Shown piece by piece: positions 25,850 through 34,192 of a DNA stretch of 64,000 nt (position 1 is its first letter; each line of letters opens with the position of its first letter). Position numbers and translations under genes: made by a program. This stretch comes from Spirosoma terrae (GTDB taxonomy: Bacteria > Bacteroidota > Bacteroidia > Cytophagales > Spirosomataceae). Under the pieces are notes generated by a model. It was given only the letters and a program-made list of their open reading frames with translations. It searched no databases and was not told the DNA's origin. Location: NCBI RefSeq assembly GCF_010435915.1, contig NZ_JAAFZH010000001.1, positions 806,001-870,000 on the forward strand, read 5' to 3'.

Positions 25850-27223
25850 ATGGACAATGTCGAATTACTCTCCCGAATTCAGTTTGCTTTCACCATTGCC
25901 TTTCATTACATCTATCCGCCGTTGAGCATTGGTCTAGGCGTTTGCCTGGTCGTGATGGAAGGTTTGTATCTCAAAACAAAAGATAAAGTTTACGAAGAAC
26001 TGACCCGATTTTGGGTCAGGATTTTTGCGCTCATTTTCGGTATTGGCGTTGCTACGGGCATCGTGATGGAGTTTGAGTTTGGTACCAACTGGGCTACATA
26101 CTCGCGCTACGTTGGCGATATTTTCGGATCGGCGCTGGCAGCAGAAGGGATTTTTGCCTTTGCGCTGGAGTCGGCCTTTCTGGGAATTCTCTTGTTCGGC
26201 TGGAATAAGGTGAGCCCGCATGTTCATTTCATGGCGACTGTTCTTGTTGCGCTCGGTTCTATTTTTTCGGCGCTGTGGATTGTGGTTGCCAATTCGTGGC
26301 AGCAAACGCCGTCTGGCTACCGGATCGAAGGCGAGGGCATGACAGCGCGGGCAATCGTCACGGATTTCTGGGCTATGGTGTTTAACCCATCGTCAATAGA
26401 GCGCTATTCCCACGTGTTGATCGGCGCGCTGCTGGCGGGTTCGTTTCTGGTGTTGAGCGTCAGTGCCTGGTATATTCTCAAGAAACAGTACGTAGTGCAT
26501 GCGCAGGCTGCCTTTCGGATTGCGCTCTGGGTGGCCGCCGTATCGTCGCTGGGGCAATTGTTCACCGGTCATAAATCGGCCGAAGTTGTTACCAAATATC
26601 AACCGGCCAAGCTGGCGGCCATGGAAGGGCACTTCGAGAAATCAGCGCCAGCCGATATGTATCTGATGGGCTGGGTCGATGCAAAAGAGCAAAAAACGAC
26701 GGGTTTGAAAATTCCGGGTGGCTTATCGCTGCTGGTGCATCAGGACGTCAAGGCGCCCATTCCGGGCTTAAACAGCATCAAACCGGAAGATCGTCCAACG
26801 GCCGTCAATTTCGTTTTTCAGACGTATCATTTGATGGTGGCTATCGGCATGATGCTGATTGCGTTGTCGCTCTTCGGGTTATTTATGCTCTATCGGAAGC
26901 GCTTGTTCGAAACTCGCTGGCTAATGATTGTTTTTGTGTTTTCGGTGCTACTCCCTCAGATTGCCAATCAGGTGGGCTGGTATACGGCCGAAGTGGGTCG
27001 GCAGCCCTGGGTAGTGTACGGTTTATTGCGAACCTCAGACGCACTATCGCAGGCTGTAAAAGCCGAACACGTACTGGCCTCCCTGATCCTGTTTACGTTT
27101 ATCTACGTCATGCTGTTCGCCTTGTTCGTCTATCTGCTGAACAAAAAGATCCTGCACGGCCCAGACGTAGTAGACTCTGAAGAAGAGGAAGCATCGTCGC
27201 GTATGAACCCCGTTCTTAATTGA
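25850..27223 (+). CDS. cydA: Cytochrome bd ubiquinol oxidase subunit I
   Basis: 457 residues from the ATG at 25850. This start puts the haem b595 ligand at His19 (AFHYIYPP), as in E. coli CydA; a longer frame from 25754 gives an unlikely N-terminus. Further signatures are GIVMEFEFGTNW, AAEGIFAFALESAFLG and the Gln-rich periplasmic Q-loop GWYTAEVGRQPW. The Q-loop is of the short type. It oxidises quinol and reduces oxygen at high affinity in the inner membrane. cydB follows after 114 bases that hold an inverted repeat. No cydX or cydDC is seen. Confidence 0.95.
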   Translation: MDNVELLSRIQFAFTIAFHYIYPPLSIGLGVCLVVMEGLYLKTKDKVYEELTRFWVRIFALIFGIGVATGIVMEFEFGTNWATYSRYVGDIFGSALAAEGIFAFALESAFLGILLFGWNKVSPHVHFMATVLVALGSIFSALWIVVANSWQQTPSGYRIEGEGMTARAIVTDFWAMVFNPSSIERYSHVLIGALLAGSFLVLSVSAWYILKKQYVVHAQAAFRIALWVAAVSSLGQLFTGHKSAEVVTKYQPAKLAAMEGHFEKSAPADMYLMGWVDAKEQKTTGLKIPGGLSLLVHQDVKAPIPGLNSIKPEDRPTAVNFVFQTYHLMVAIGMMLIALSLFGLFMLYRKRLFETRWLMIVFVFSVLLPQIANQVGWYTAEVGRQPWVVYGLLRTSDALSQAVKAEHVLASLILFTFIYVMLFALFVYLLNKKILHGPDVVDSEEEEASSRMNPVLN

Positions 27224-27230
27224 TGATTGG

Positions 27231-27314
27231 ATGACAGAATAATTGAACAAGAATCGATCTATCGATCGGATGGTTTAGAGGCAATGCTGGACCGTAATTC
27301 AATCATTCTGTCAT
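27231..27314. repeat. Inverted repeat between cydA and cydB
   Basis: A 17-base arm at 27231-27247 (ATGACAGAATAATTGAA) is matched by its inverted copy at 27298-27314 with one mismatch. The 50-base loop contains ATCGATCTATCGATCGG, itself partly palindromic. The structure fills the cydA-cydB gap and could tune cydB expression or mRNA stability. Confidence 0.6.
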
Positions 27315-27337
27315 GCAACAATTCTATCATTTGACTT

Positions 27338-28372
27338 ATGGAAACAGTACTTGGTATAGATCTTCCTACATGGTGGTTTTTGCTGATTGGTGCGCTGATC
27401 AGTGGGTATGGTATTCTGGACGGTTTCGATTTGGGAGCAGGTGCTATTCAACTGTTTTTTCGAAAAGAAGAAAGCCGACGTATTGCGCTCAATGCCATCG
27501 GGCCAGTTTGGGATGGCAACGAAGTGTGGCTGGTTATTGGTGCAGGCTCGTTATTTGCTGCATTTCCATTGGTATATGGCACCATTCTATCCGTGTTTTA
27601 TCTGCCGTTTATTTTGTTTCTGGTGGCTATTATTTTCCGGGCGATCTCGATTGAATTTCGCAGTAAGGAGAAAATGAAATGGTGGCGGCAACTCTGGGAC
27701 ATCAGTTTTTGCGTGTCCAGTATTGTTATTTCGTTGCTGCTGGGCTTAATATTGGGTAATCTTATTCAGGGTATTCCGCTGAATGCAAAACATGAGTTTA
27801 TTGGTCGACTGCGCGATTTTTTCAATCCCTATGCATTGCTGGTGGCTATTACGGTACTGTCGTTGTTTATGATGCATGGTGCTATGTATCTGATCATGAA
27901 AACCGAAGATCGGATTTTTGCCCGACTGACCGTCATGGCCAATAATACCAGTAAGTTCTTCATTCTGTGTTTTATGGCAACATCCATGGCGACGTTGATT
28001 TACGTACCGCACATGACCGATATTTTTAAGAGCCATCCTGAACTGTTTATCCTACCGATTGCGGCTGTTCTGATTGTTCTGAACATCCGACGTAGCATCG
28101 AAAAACGGCAATATCGACGGGGGTTTGTGTCTTCGTCGATCACTACAGCGCTTTTATTGATACTGTTTGCGATGGGTTTATATCCGAACCTGGTTCTGTC
28201 GAATGCCGATCCGCAGGGCAATATCAGTATTTACGAAGCGGCTTCGTCGACTGGTTCCTTGAAGACAATGCTCTTGATTGCCTTTATCGGTATGCCTCTA
28301 GTAGCGACGTATACTGTATTTATGTTCTGGACCTTCCGGGGTAAAGTAAAACTCGAAGAGCATAGCTACTAG
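27338..28372 (+). CDS. cydB: Cytochrome bd ubiquinol oxidase subunit II
   Basis: 344 residues with about nine membrane helices. The N-terminus LPTWWFLLIGALISGYGILDGFDLGAGAI and GPVWDGNEVWLVIGAG are diagnostic of CydB; the acidic Asp in DGFDLG and the Glu in NEVW line the proton path in known structures. It forms the heterodimer with CydA. Its 3' end overlaps the convergent endonuclease V gene by four bases. Confidence 0.95.
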   Translation: METVLGIDLPTWWFLLIGALISGYGILDGFDLGAGAIQLFFRKEESRRIALNAIGPVWDGNEVWLVIGAGSLFAAFPLVYGTILSVFYLPFILFLVAIIFRAISIEFRSKEKMKWWRQLWDISFCVSSIVISLLLGLILGNLIQGIPLNAKHEFIGRLRDFFNPYALLVAITVLSLFMMHGAMYLIMKTEDRIFARLTVMANNTSKFFILCFMATSMATLIYVPHMTDIFKSHPELFILPIAAVLIVLNIRRSIEKRQYRRGFVSSSITTALLLILFAMGLYPNLVLSNADPQGNISIYEAASSTGSLKTMLLIAFIGMPLVATYTVFMFWTFRGKVKLEEHSY

Positions 28373-29079
28373 CTAGTTAGATCTGGCCGTTCTCCTCTAC
28401 GTAGTGCATTGACCAGATTATGCGCCCGGCGGGTTGGTTCCGGAATACGATAGCCGAATCCACGGCGGCCGCCATGGCAACGTAGCGTCAGGTCGATAGC
28501 GGTTTCCAGATCAATCAGATGACCAGGCGATACGTAGACCGGGTTGACTTTATCTTTCGTACGTAGCGCAGCACCAACCACATCGCCGTAGTGCAGCATC
28601 GGCGACCAGGAGCCACGTTGGGTCAATGGTTCATTGAATTTACCGACCAGCACGGATTTGCCACAACCGAATGTTGGCCGATTCAGAAACAGACCCGCAT
28701 GCGACGCAATACCAATCCGGCGTGGATGGGCCGTGCCGTGTCCATCGAACATCACTACGTCGGGTTCCGATTTTAGCGTAGACCAGGCCTCCAGCAGCGA
28801 GGGAATTTCCCGAAACGACAACAGACCGGGGATGTAAGGAAACGACGCCGTACTAATCACGCCGGTTTCTTCTATCGTTTCCAACGTATCGAGGTCCAGG
28901 ACGACAATCCCCGCATACACGGTTTCTTCGAACTTATTGAATGAAATATCGCAGCCAGCAATAGTACGGGGCGAGTTTGCCATCGGTTCAATACGTATCT
29001 GTGAGCGTAATTGCTGCTGCAAGGCGACAGCTTCGGCGGGCGTTACGTTCCAGTCGTGGAGAAGTTTGTAATGGGCCAT
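28369..29079 (-). CDS. nfi: Endonuclease V (deoxyinosine 3' endonuclease)
   Basis: 236 residues. Catalytic elements are AGCDISF (metal-binding Asp), YAGIVVLDLDTLE, VVMFDGHGTAHPRRIGIASHAGL (family core) and YVSPGHLIDLETAIDL near the C-terminus. The enzyme nicks DNA one base 3' of deoxyinosine, the product of adenine deamination, in the cytoplasm. It is a single gene, convergent with cydB and divergent from the response regulator gene. Confidence 0.93.
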   Translation of the reverse strand: MAHYKLLHDWNVTPAEAVALQQQLRSQIRIEPMANSPRTIAGCDISFNKFEETVYAGIVVLDLDTLETIEETGVISTASFPYIPGLLSFREIPSLLEAWSTLKSEPDVVMFDGHGTAHPRRIGIASHAGLFLNRPTFGCGKSVLVGKFNEPLTQRGSWSPMLHYGDVVGAALRTKDKVNPVYVSPGHLIDLETAIDLTLRCHGGRRGFGYRIPEPTRRAHNLVNALRRGERPDLTS

Positions 29080-29175
29080 GTGACGTTGAGAATAGGCTAT
29101 TCCTTAACGTAATGACATCAAACAAGGTTTGCACCAAACACTGGCTTTTAGGCTAAGGGAAAGGCTGCTCATGAA

Positions 29176-29195
29176 TATCCTAGAATTTAAGGATA
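29176..29195. promoter_or_regulatory. Dyad TATCCT-N8-AGGATA upstream of a response regulator gene
   Basis: A 20-base dyad with arms TATCCT and AGGATA and an 8-base spacer, followed by AAAAATCATCA. A second copy with the same arms, spacer length and similar flank (AAAAAATCGTCA) lies at 32515-32534, in front of the partner kinase gene. This one is 150 bases before the response regulator start. A site for the NarL-type regulator encoded here is a natural guess. Confidence 0.55.
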
Positions 29196-29345
29196 AAAAT
29201 CATCAGATTATAGGGTTTTAAGTCTGCCAAGGCGATTGGATATTTGCCATTGTATAATTTGCTGACCGACAGGTATGTTTTGACGCGGGAATCAGTAAAT
29301 TACCGGTAAATAAGCCTATCTACACCTTTCTTTACATCTATCACT

Positions 29346-29987
29346 ATGCGGGTCTTAATTGCTGAAGATCATAGAATTCTGCTAGATAGCCTTGCTATGC
29401 TTCTGTCAAGTATTGACGGTGTAGAGGTCGTGTCGAAGCATACGAATGGGAAACAGGTGCTGACCGCGCTGGAAATTGAGCCCGGTATTGATCTCGTGGT
29501 TTCTGATCTGCAAATGCCCATTATGGGTGGTATTGAGTTGACACTCCAACTTCGTGAACGTTTTCCTCATGTAAAAATCTGCCTGCTGACCGTGGCTGAT
29601 CAACCCGAAGCCATCAAAGAAGCGTTACGAGCTGGTGCTGATGGATACGTATTGAAAAGCGCCGAACGTAGTGAGTTGGAAACTGCCCTGACTATGGTAG
29701 TCAAGGGCCATAAATATTACAGTGAGCAAGTACTTATGAAGCTTGCTCAGGATACTAGCCTTGAGTTTACACCAGCAACAGAAAGACCACAGCGAATAGC
29801 GATTACACAACGTGAGTTAGACGTATTAAAGCTAATCGCTCAGGAATATTCAGGTACGCAGATTGCCGAAAAGCTATTTATTAGCCCCACCACCGTTGAA
29901 ACCCATCGTAAACACCTGATGCAAAAATTAGGTGTTCAAACAACGATTGGCCTGGTTAAATATGCCCTTAAATTTCAACTTGTTTAA
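29346..29987 (+). CDS. NarL/FixJ-family response regulator (system 1)
   Basis: 213 residues. A receiver domain (1-120) carries the acidic pair in LIAEDHRILL, the phosphoacceptor Asp54 (VVSDLQMPIMGG) and the Lys in GYVLKSAE. The LuxR-type HTH (about 148-213) reads ITQRELDVLKLIAQEYSGTQ then PTTVETHRKHLMQKLGV. It should bind DNA when phosphorylated by the TPR histidine kinase encoded at 30442-32424, which is convergent. An unknown 138-residue gene follows 34 bases later and is probably co-transcribed. Confidence 0.93.
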   Translation: MRVLIAEDHRILLDSLAMLLSSIDGVEVVSKHTNGKQVLTALEIEPGIDLVVSDLQMPIMGGIELTLQLRERFPHVKICLLTVADQPEAIKEALRAGADGYVLKSAERSELETALTMVVKGHKYYSEQVLMKLAQDTSLEFTPATERPQRIAITQRELDVLKLIAQEYSGTQIAEKLFISPTTVETHRKHLMQKLGVQTTIGLVKYALKFQLV

Positions 29988-30021
29988 CTAAACCGTTTCA
30001 CTTTTTAACTATACAAGAAAT

Positions 30022-30438
30022 ATGGCTGATGCAGCACGTCGATTTATTCAGTTACAGAGTTTTGTCGAGATTGAGTATCAGGGAGAGAAAATAACAATTA
30101 CGCTTCTCAATGAACAGGGACAGCCCATTCGTGAAGCCCCTTTAACATTGCCTTATACTGCTTTTGCCGATAAGCAGGTATTCACTACAGTAATCAATAA
30201 TAAGCCTGTTCATTTTATTAATGTAATGCTTGAGATTGATGATGCAGAGTATAAAAAGTTAAAAGAGCAAACACATTCTATTGCGAATTGGAGTATAACC
30301 AATGTTCGAACTTTAATGGCTGACAAAAACCCCATTAGTCGTCCGCCAAAGGTAATGAGAGCGAGTGTGGTAAGAGAGTGGGAGATGAATGAACGTGATA
30401 GTTTAGATATTGTCGGGTATGTAGCTCCGCTAGCTTAA
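30022..30438 (+). CDS. Unknown 138-residue protein linked to a two-component system
   Basis: A cytoplasmic protein with no signal or membrane segment. It contains mixed short strands (FVEIEYQGEKITITLLNEQG) and an alpha segment (IDDAEYKKLKEQTHSIANW), with a C-terminal PPKVMRASVVREWEM. I do not recognise a family. It is placed 34 bases after the response regulator gene and ends three bases before the convergent kinase stop, so it is likely part of the regulator transcript and may modulate or be an output of that system. Confidence 0.65.
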   Translation: MADAARRFIQLQSFVEIEYQGEKITITLLNEQGQPIREAPLTLPYTAFADKQVFTTVINNKPVHFINVMLEIDDAEYKKLKEQTHSIANWSITNVRTLMADKNPISRPPKVMRASVVREWEMNERDSLDIVGYVAPLA

Positions 30439-30441
30439 TAC

Positions 30442-32424
30442 TTACTCTTTTTTATGATCATTGATAGTCCCGTCGAAGCCTTTAGCTTCGACGGGGATTT
30501 TTATTTGTATTGTAGTTCCTTGCTTATCAGGGTATTGGGTGGTAAAGATTCCGCCTAGCGATTCTAATCGAGTCTGAATGTTTTGTAGGCCTACTCCTGG
30601 TTTGATGTGGCTAGACGCCAGCCCTATGCCGTTATCGGAAACTGTTAAATCAACCCCTGATTTGGTTCGACACAAGGTAATATCGACCTGAGTTGCTTTT
30701 GCATGTTTGATTGCGTTGTTAATGAGTTCGAGTACAATGCTGTACATATTAAATTCAATCTCTATAGGAAGCCGTTCTGTTAAGGCTAGTATGGTGAGTG
30801 AAAATCGAAGAGCCGACGTTTTGTTTAGCTTATCGATAAGCGTACGTAGCGTTTGGCTGAGGCCTTCCTTTTCGAGTTCGGCAGGCAGAATGTTGTGCGA
30901 AATATTGCGTACTTCTGAATAAGCATTCTGGATAAGTGCCTTTACTGTTTGATAGATCGATTGCTCTGATTCGGATAAATTCTTAGGATTAATTGATTGC
31001 ACACTCATATTTACCGCACTGAGCAAACTGCTTAGATTATCGTGTAGCTCAATGGCCACACGCTTACGTTCAATCGTTTGTCCTTTGAAAAGTGCGGCTT
31101 TAATTTCTTCATTCTTTCTTACCAGCTCCTGGTTGCTGTTAACGAGTTCCTGAGTACGCTCTGCCACTTTTACTTCCAGAGTTTTATTGATGTGGGCAAG
31201 TTGTTCTTGAGCATCTTCCAGTAATAGACGCTGACGGTCAATTTCCCTGTTTTTGGTTTGTAGACGCCGGTTATTGCCGAAAAGCAACGCTGTAATAAGC
31301 AGTATGGCTGCCATGCCGCTAAATAAGGCGTTGCGAGTTTGAGCCAGTTGCTGGTTTTGGTTTTGCTGAGCTAATAACTGTACCTGCTGCTTTTGCAGGG
31401 TATTCTCTTTCTGTACATTATCGTACTGGGCCTGTAATGATTCAATACGTTGTTCTGTTCGTTCTTTCGATAAACTATCTTTCAATAAGGTAAAATTTTC
31501 ATGGGCTCTAAGCGCATTATCGGCTTGCCCTAATTGCTTGAAAATTTTATAGAATTTTTCTTCGGCTTCTACAACCACACTACTATTATGTACACGTAGT
31601 GCTGTTTGTTTTGCTTGCTCACAGTATAGGAGTGCAGTTTTCCATTGCTTGTACTGGCTATATAAGCTGCTGAGGTTTAGTAAAATACTTCCTTCAAGAT
31701 CAATGCTGCCTGTTTTTCTTGCTAAGGCTACTGCCCGATTATAATAGTGAAGGGCTTTGGCCTTCATTTGTAATTCTTGATAGACCCATCCGATAGCGTG
31801 CAACCCTTGCGCTTCATACCATTCGTTATGTTCTCTTTGGGCAAGAGCATACAGCTCCTGATTAGTCATTAATGCGGCTGAGAGCTTGCCCTGCTCCCGA
31901 TATATAGAGCCTAACACATTCAAGATCGATAGTTGAATGTAGGCATCGGGGTATTTCTTTAAAACGTTCAGACCTTGTTGGCAAAGCTGTGTTGCTTTGT
32001 CGTATTCTTTCAGGCTCGTATAAGCGTGGGCCAAGGCTCCATGAGATACGGCCATGCGCGTATACTGTTTTAGTTTTTCCGCCAGCAAAAGTGCTTTATA
32101 ATGAAATTGAATGCTCTTATAGTGATCGCCTTTTATTTGATGGAGAAAGCCCGCAAATTGATAAGCATAGATCAGTTCTTTTTGTAAGGTTGGTGCCTCG
32201 CAGAGTTTGATCATCAGAGTGTTATAATGAACTGAAGAGTCTAAATTGACATCGACATAGTCATTCATGATAGCCTTTATTGACTTATAAAGGAGTGTAT
32301 CTCTGGCGTAGCTATCAGGCTTTTCGTGTAGGATTGACAACTCATGCCTGAGACTATCGAACCTAGGTGTCTGCGAACAGCAGATTTGTGACAACAGGCA
32401 TAAAAATAGTATCAGTTTTTTCAT
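30442..32424 (-). CDS. TPR-sensor histidine kinase (system 1)
   Basis: 660 residues from the Met at 32424 (MKKLILFLCLLSQICCSQ, a signal peptide); a 16-codon extension is not needed. Periplasmic TPR repeats fill about 60-370 (YAYQFAGFLHQIKGDHYKSI, HAIGWVYQELQMKAKALHYY and others). A membrane helix (about 378-396) follows, then a coiled coil and the HisKA_3 box IERKRVAIELHDNLSSLLSA with the phosphorylated His. The ATPase domain has NNAIKHAKA and DNGIGLASS. It should sense an envelope signal and phosphorylate the NarL-type regulator at 29346. The gene is tail to tail with that transcript. Confidence 0.92.
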   Translation of the reverse strand: MKKLILFLCLLSQICCSQTPRFDSLRHELSILHEKPDSYARDTLLYKSIKAIMNDYVDVNLDSSVHYNTLMIKLCEAPTLQKELIYAYQFAGFLHQIKGDHYKSIQFHYKALLLAEKLKQYTRMAVSHGALAHAYTSLKEYDKATQLCQQGLNVLKKYPDAYIQLSILNVLGSIYREQGKLSAALMTNQELYALAQREHNEWYEAQGLHAIGWVYQELQMKAKALHYYNRAVALARKTGSIDLEGSILLNLSSLYSQYKQWKTALLYCEQAKQTALRVHNSSVVVEAEEKFYKIFKQLGQADNALRAHENFTLLKDSLSKERTEQRIESLQAQYDNVQKENTLQKQQVQLLAQQNQNQQLAQTRNALFSGMAAILLITALLFGNNRRLQTKNREIDRQRLLLEDAQEQLAHINKTLEVKVAERTQELVNSNQELVRKNEEIKAALFKGQTIERKRVAIELHDNLSSLLSAVNMSVQSINPKNLSESEQSIYQTVKALIQNAYSEVRNISHNILPAELEKEGLSQTLRTLIDKLNKTSALRFSLTILALTERLPIEIEFNMYSIVLELINNAIKHAKATQVDITLCRTKSGVDLTVSDNGIGLASSHIKPGVGLQNIQTRLESLGGIFTTQYPDKQGTTIQIKIPVEAKGFDGTINDHKKE

Positions 32425-32514
32425 AAGACGGTGGATCTTAAACAAACTTACTAAGTCTCTATTGATTTCCAACCGAAGCTTTTTTAGACATAGCGCGGTA
32501 CGTATATCCTAAAA

Positions 32515-32534
32515 TTATAGGATAAAAAATCGTC
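32515..32534. promoter_or_regulatory. Second dyad TATCCT-N8-AGGATA, upstream of the kinase gene
   Basis: Same arms and spacer length as the copy at 29176-29195. It lies 91 bases before the kinase start (minus strand) and 129 bases before the PQQ lipoprotein start (plus strand), so it could control either. The shared flanking A-tract strengthens the idea that the two sites are related. Confidence 0.55.
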
Positions 32535-32662
32535 ATAATCAGGGATTTATGAGCAATGTCTGACTATAGACCTTTGAGGTATTCATTCTGGGGATAGACA
32601 AGAGTATAGGTAATCGCCTATGTCCAGAACCTGCCCAGTGATCTATCTGAAATAAATAAGCC

Positions 32663-34123
32663 ATGAAATCCTCATTATCACTTCTATCCTCACTATTTTG
32701 TCTGCTTCTGATCTGGACGGCCTCCTGTAAGAAAGACCCCGATCCCGCACCCGGCGGTGGCACCACCAATCCGGGTTCGGGAACTACAACCACTGGTACC
32801 GCCAAAAGTTCGGCCAAAGCCATCACCGCCTTCGCTTTCAGTGGCTTGAACCCCGCCATTACAGCTACTATCGATGCTACGGCCAAAACCATCTCAGCCA
32901 CCGTTGCGTCGGGAACGGATGTAACGAAGCTCATACCGACTATTACGGTATCGGACAAAGCCACCGTATCACCCGCGTCGGGCGTAGCACAGGATTTCTC
33001 GAAAGCTGTTACGTATACCGTAACAGCGGAGGATGGAAGTACACAGGCGTATACGGCGAATGTGACGAAGCAAGTAAATGTCATAACTTCGGCAGCAAAC
33101 GATGTTGTTTATGTATGTGGTACCGATGACAAAAAGCTTTACGCCATTGATGCCAGTACGGGTAGGAAAAAATGGGAGTTTTTGTCGGGGTCGGTAGTCT
33201 ATTCTTCACCGATTTATGTAGATGGTGTCGTGTATTTTGGGAGTGGTGATAAAAAAATCTATGCTGTTGATGCTGGTACGGGCGCTAAAAAGTGGGAGTA
33301 TTTAGGTACTAATAACCCAAGTTTTGCTCCCACCTATGCCGATAAGGTAATTTATTTCGCAGATACCTATAACCGGTTGATTGCCCTGGATGCGAGTACG
33401 GGTACAAAGAAATGGGAGTTTACGGGCGATGATATCCTGACAAATCCAGTTGTTGATAACGGGGTAGTATATACTTCCGTAAAAGGTCGACAAGCTGTCT
33501 ACGCCATCGATGCTGCCACTGGAACAAAAAAATGGCAGACAACCACTGGAGGTTCTTATGCCACCGGAGAATATTCACTTGCTGTTCAGAACGGGATTGT
33601 CTATACCGCCACGACAAATGGTAAACAGCTTCAGGCGTTAGATGCCGCCACCGGGACAAAAAAATGGGCTTTTACGATTGACGGAAATACAACCTCGGCC
33701 TCTCCAACCATATCAGACGGAGTCGTATATATAACTGACTGGACGCAAAGTCTTTACGCGATTGATGCCGCTACTGGAGCTAAAAAATGGAAATATACCT
33801 CTTTTGATTTGTCCTACGACCCTGCCGGACCAATTGTTCAGAATGGAGTCGTTTATGTAGGATTGTCAGTTGCGGTCGATGCGGCTACCGGAGCAAAAAA
33901 ATGGAGTAATTCTGTTGGGACGAAGTATGACATTTCATCAGTTTTAGCAAACGGAGTCCTGTTCGGCGGAAATATTTCATCGAAGACATTATACGCTGTC
34001 GATGCCACTACGGGAGTGAAAAAATGGGAGTTTGCCTTGGGTAGTAACATGTCAAGTTCAGCCTGTGTCGTGGATAAAAGCGGAAAGGTTTATTATGGTG
34101 GCAGCAGTGGCATGGTGCAGTAA
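32663..34123 (+). CDS. Lipoprotein: DUF5018-like domain plus eight-blade PQQ-type beta-propeller
   Basis: 486 residues. A lipoprotein signal ends at Cys22 (LLLIWTASCKKD). After a Gly/Pro/Thr linker, one DUF5018-like beta domain (about 50-136) ends in PASGVAQDFSKAVTYTVTAE. Then come eight repeats of about 40 residues built on YAIDAATGTKKWEF...NGVVY, the PQQ/YncE blade pattern, to the end. The propeller lacks the extra domains of quinoprotein dehydrogenases, so it is probably a binding scaffold on the cell surface and not an enzyme. Each blade contains an A6-A8 tract in the Lys-Lys codons. The next lipoprotein gene shares the DUF5018-like module. Confidence 0.85.
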   Translation: MKSSLSLLSSLFCLLLIWTASCKKDPDPAPGGGTTNPGSGTTTTGTAKSSAKAITAFAFSGLNPAITATIDATAKTISATVASGTDVTKLIPTITVSDKATVSPASGVAQDFSKAVTYTVTAEDGSTQAYTANVTKQVNVITSAANDVVYVCGTDDKKLYAIDASTGRKKWEFLSGSVVYSSPIYVDGVVYFGSGDKKIYAVDAGTGAKKWEYLGTNNPSFAPTYADKVIYFADTYNRLIALDASTGTKKWEFTGDDILTNPVVDNGVVYTSVKGRQAVYAIDAATGTKKWQTTTGGSYATGEYSLAVQNGIVYTATTNGKQLQALDAATGTKKWAFTIDGNTTSASPTISDGVVYITDWTQSLYAIDAATGAKKWKYTSFDLSYDPAGPIVQNGVVYVGLSVAVDAATGAKKWSNSVGTKYDISSVLANGVLFGGNISSKTLYAVDATTGVKKWEFALGSNMSSSACVVDKSGKVYYGGSSGMVQ

Positions 34124-34192
34124 TACGGCCTCATAGCTTTCCAAATTTTTCTAAAAACAGCTCCTTGTCATTTTCTCAAAACCAAACGGAAT

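Noticed and set aside
32539-33084. Long minus-strand frame opposite the PQQ lipoprotein gene
   Set aside because: It is antisense to a well-supported lipoprotein with signal, lipobox and repeats, and its Val/Ala-rich translation mirrors the Thr/Ala-rich codons of that gene.
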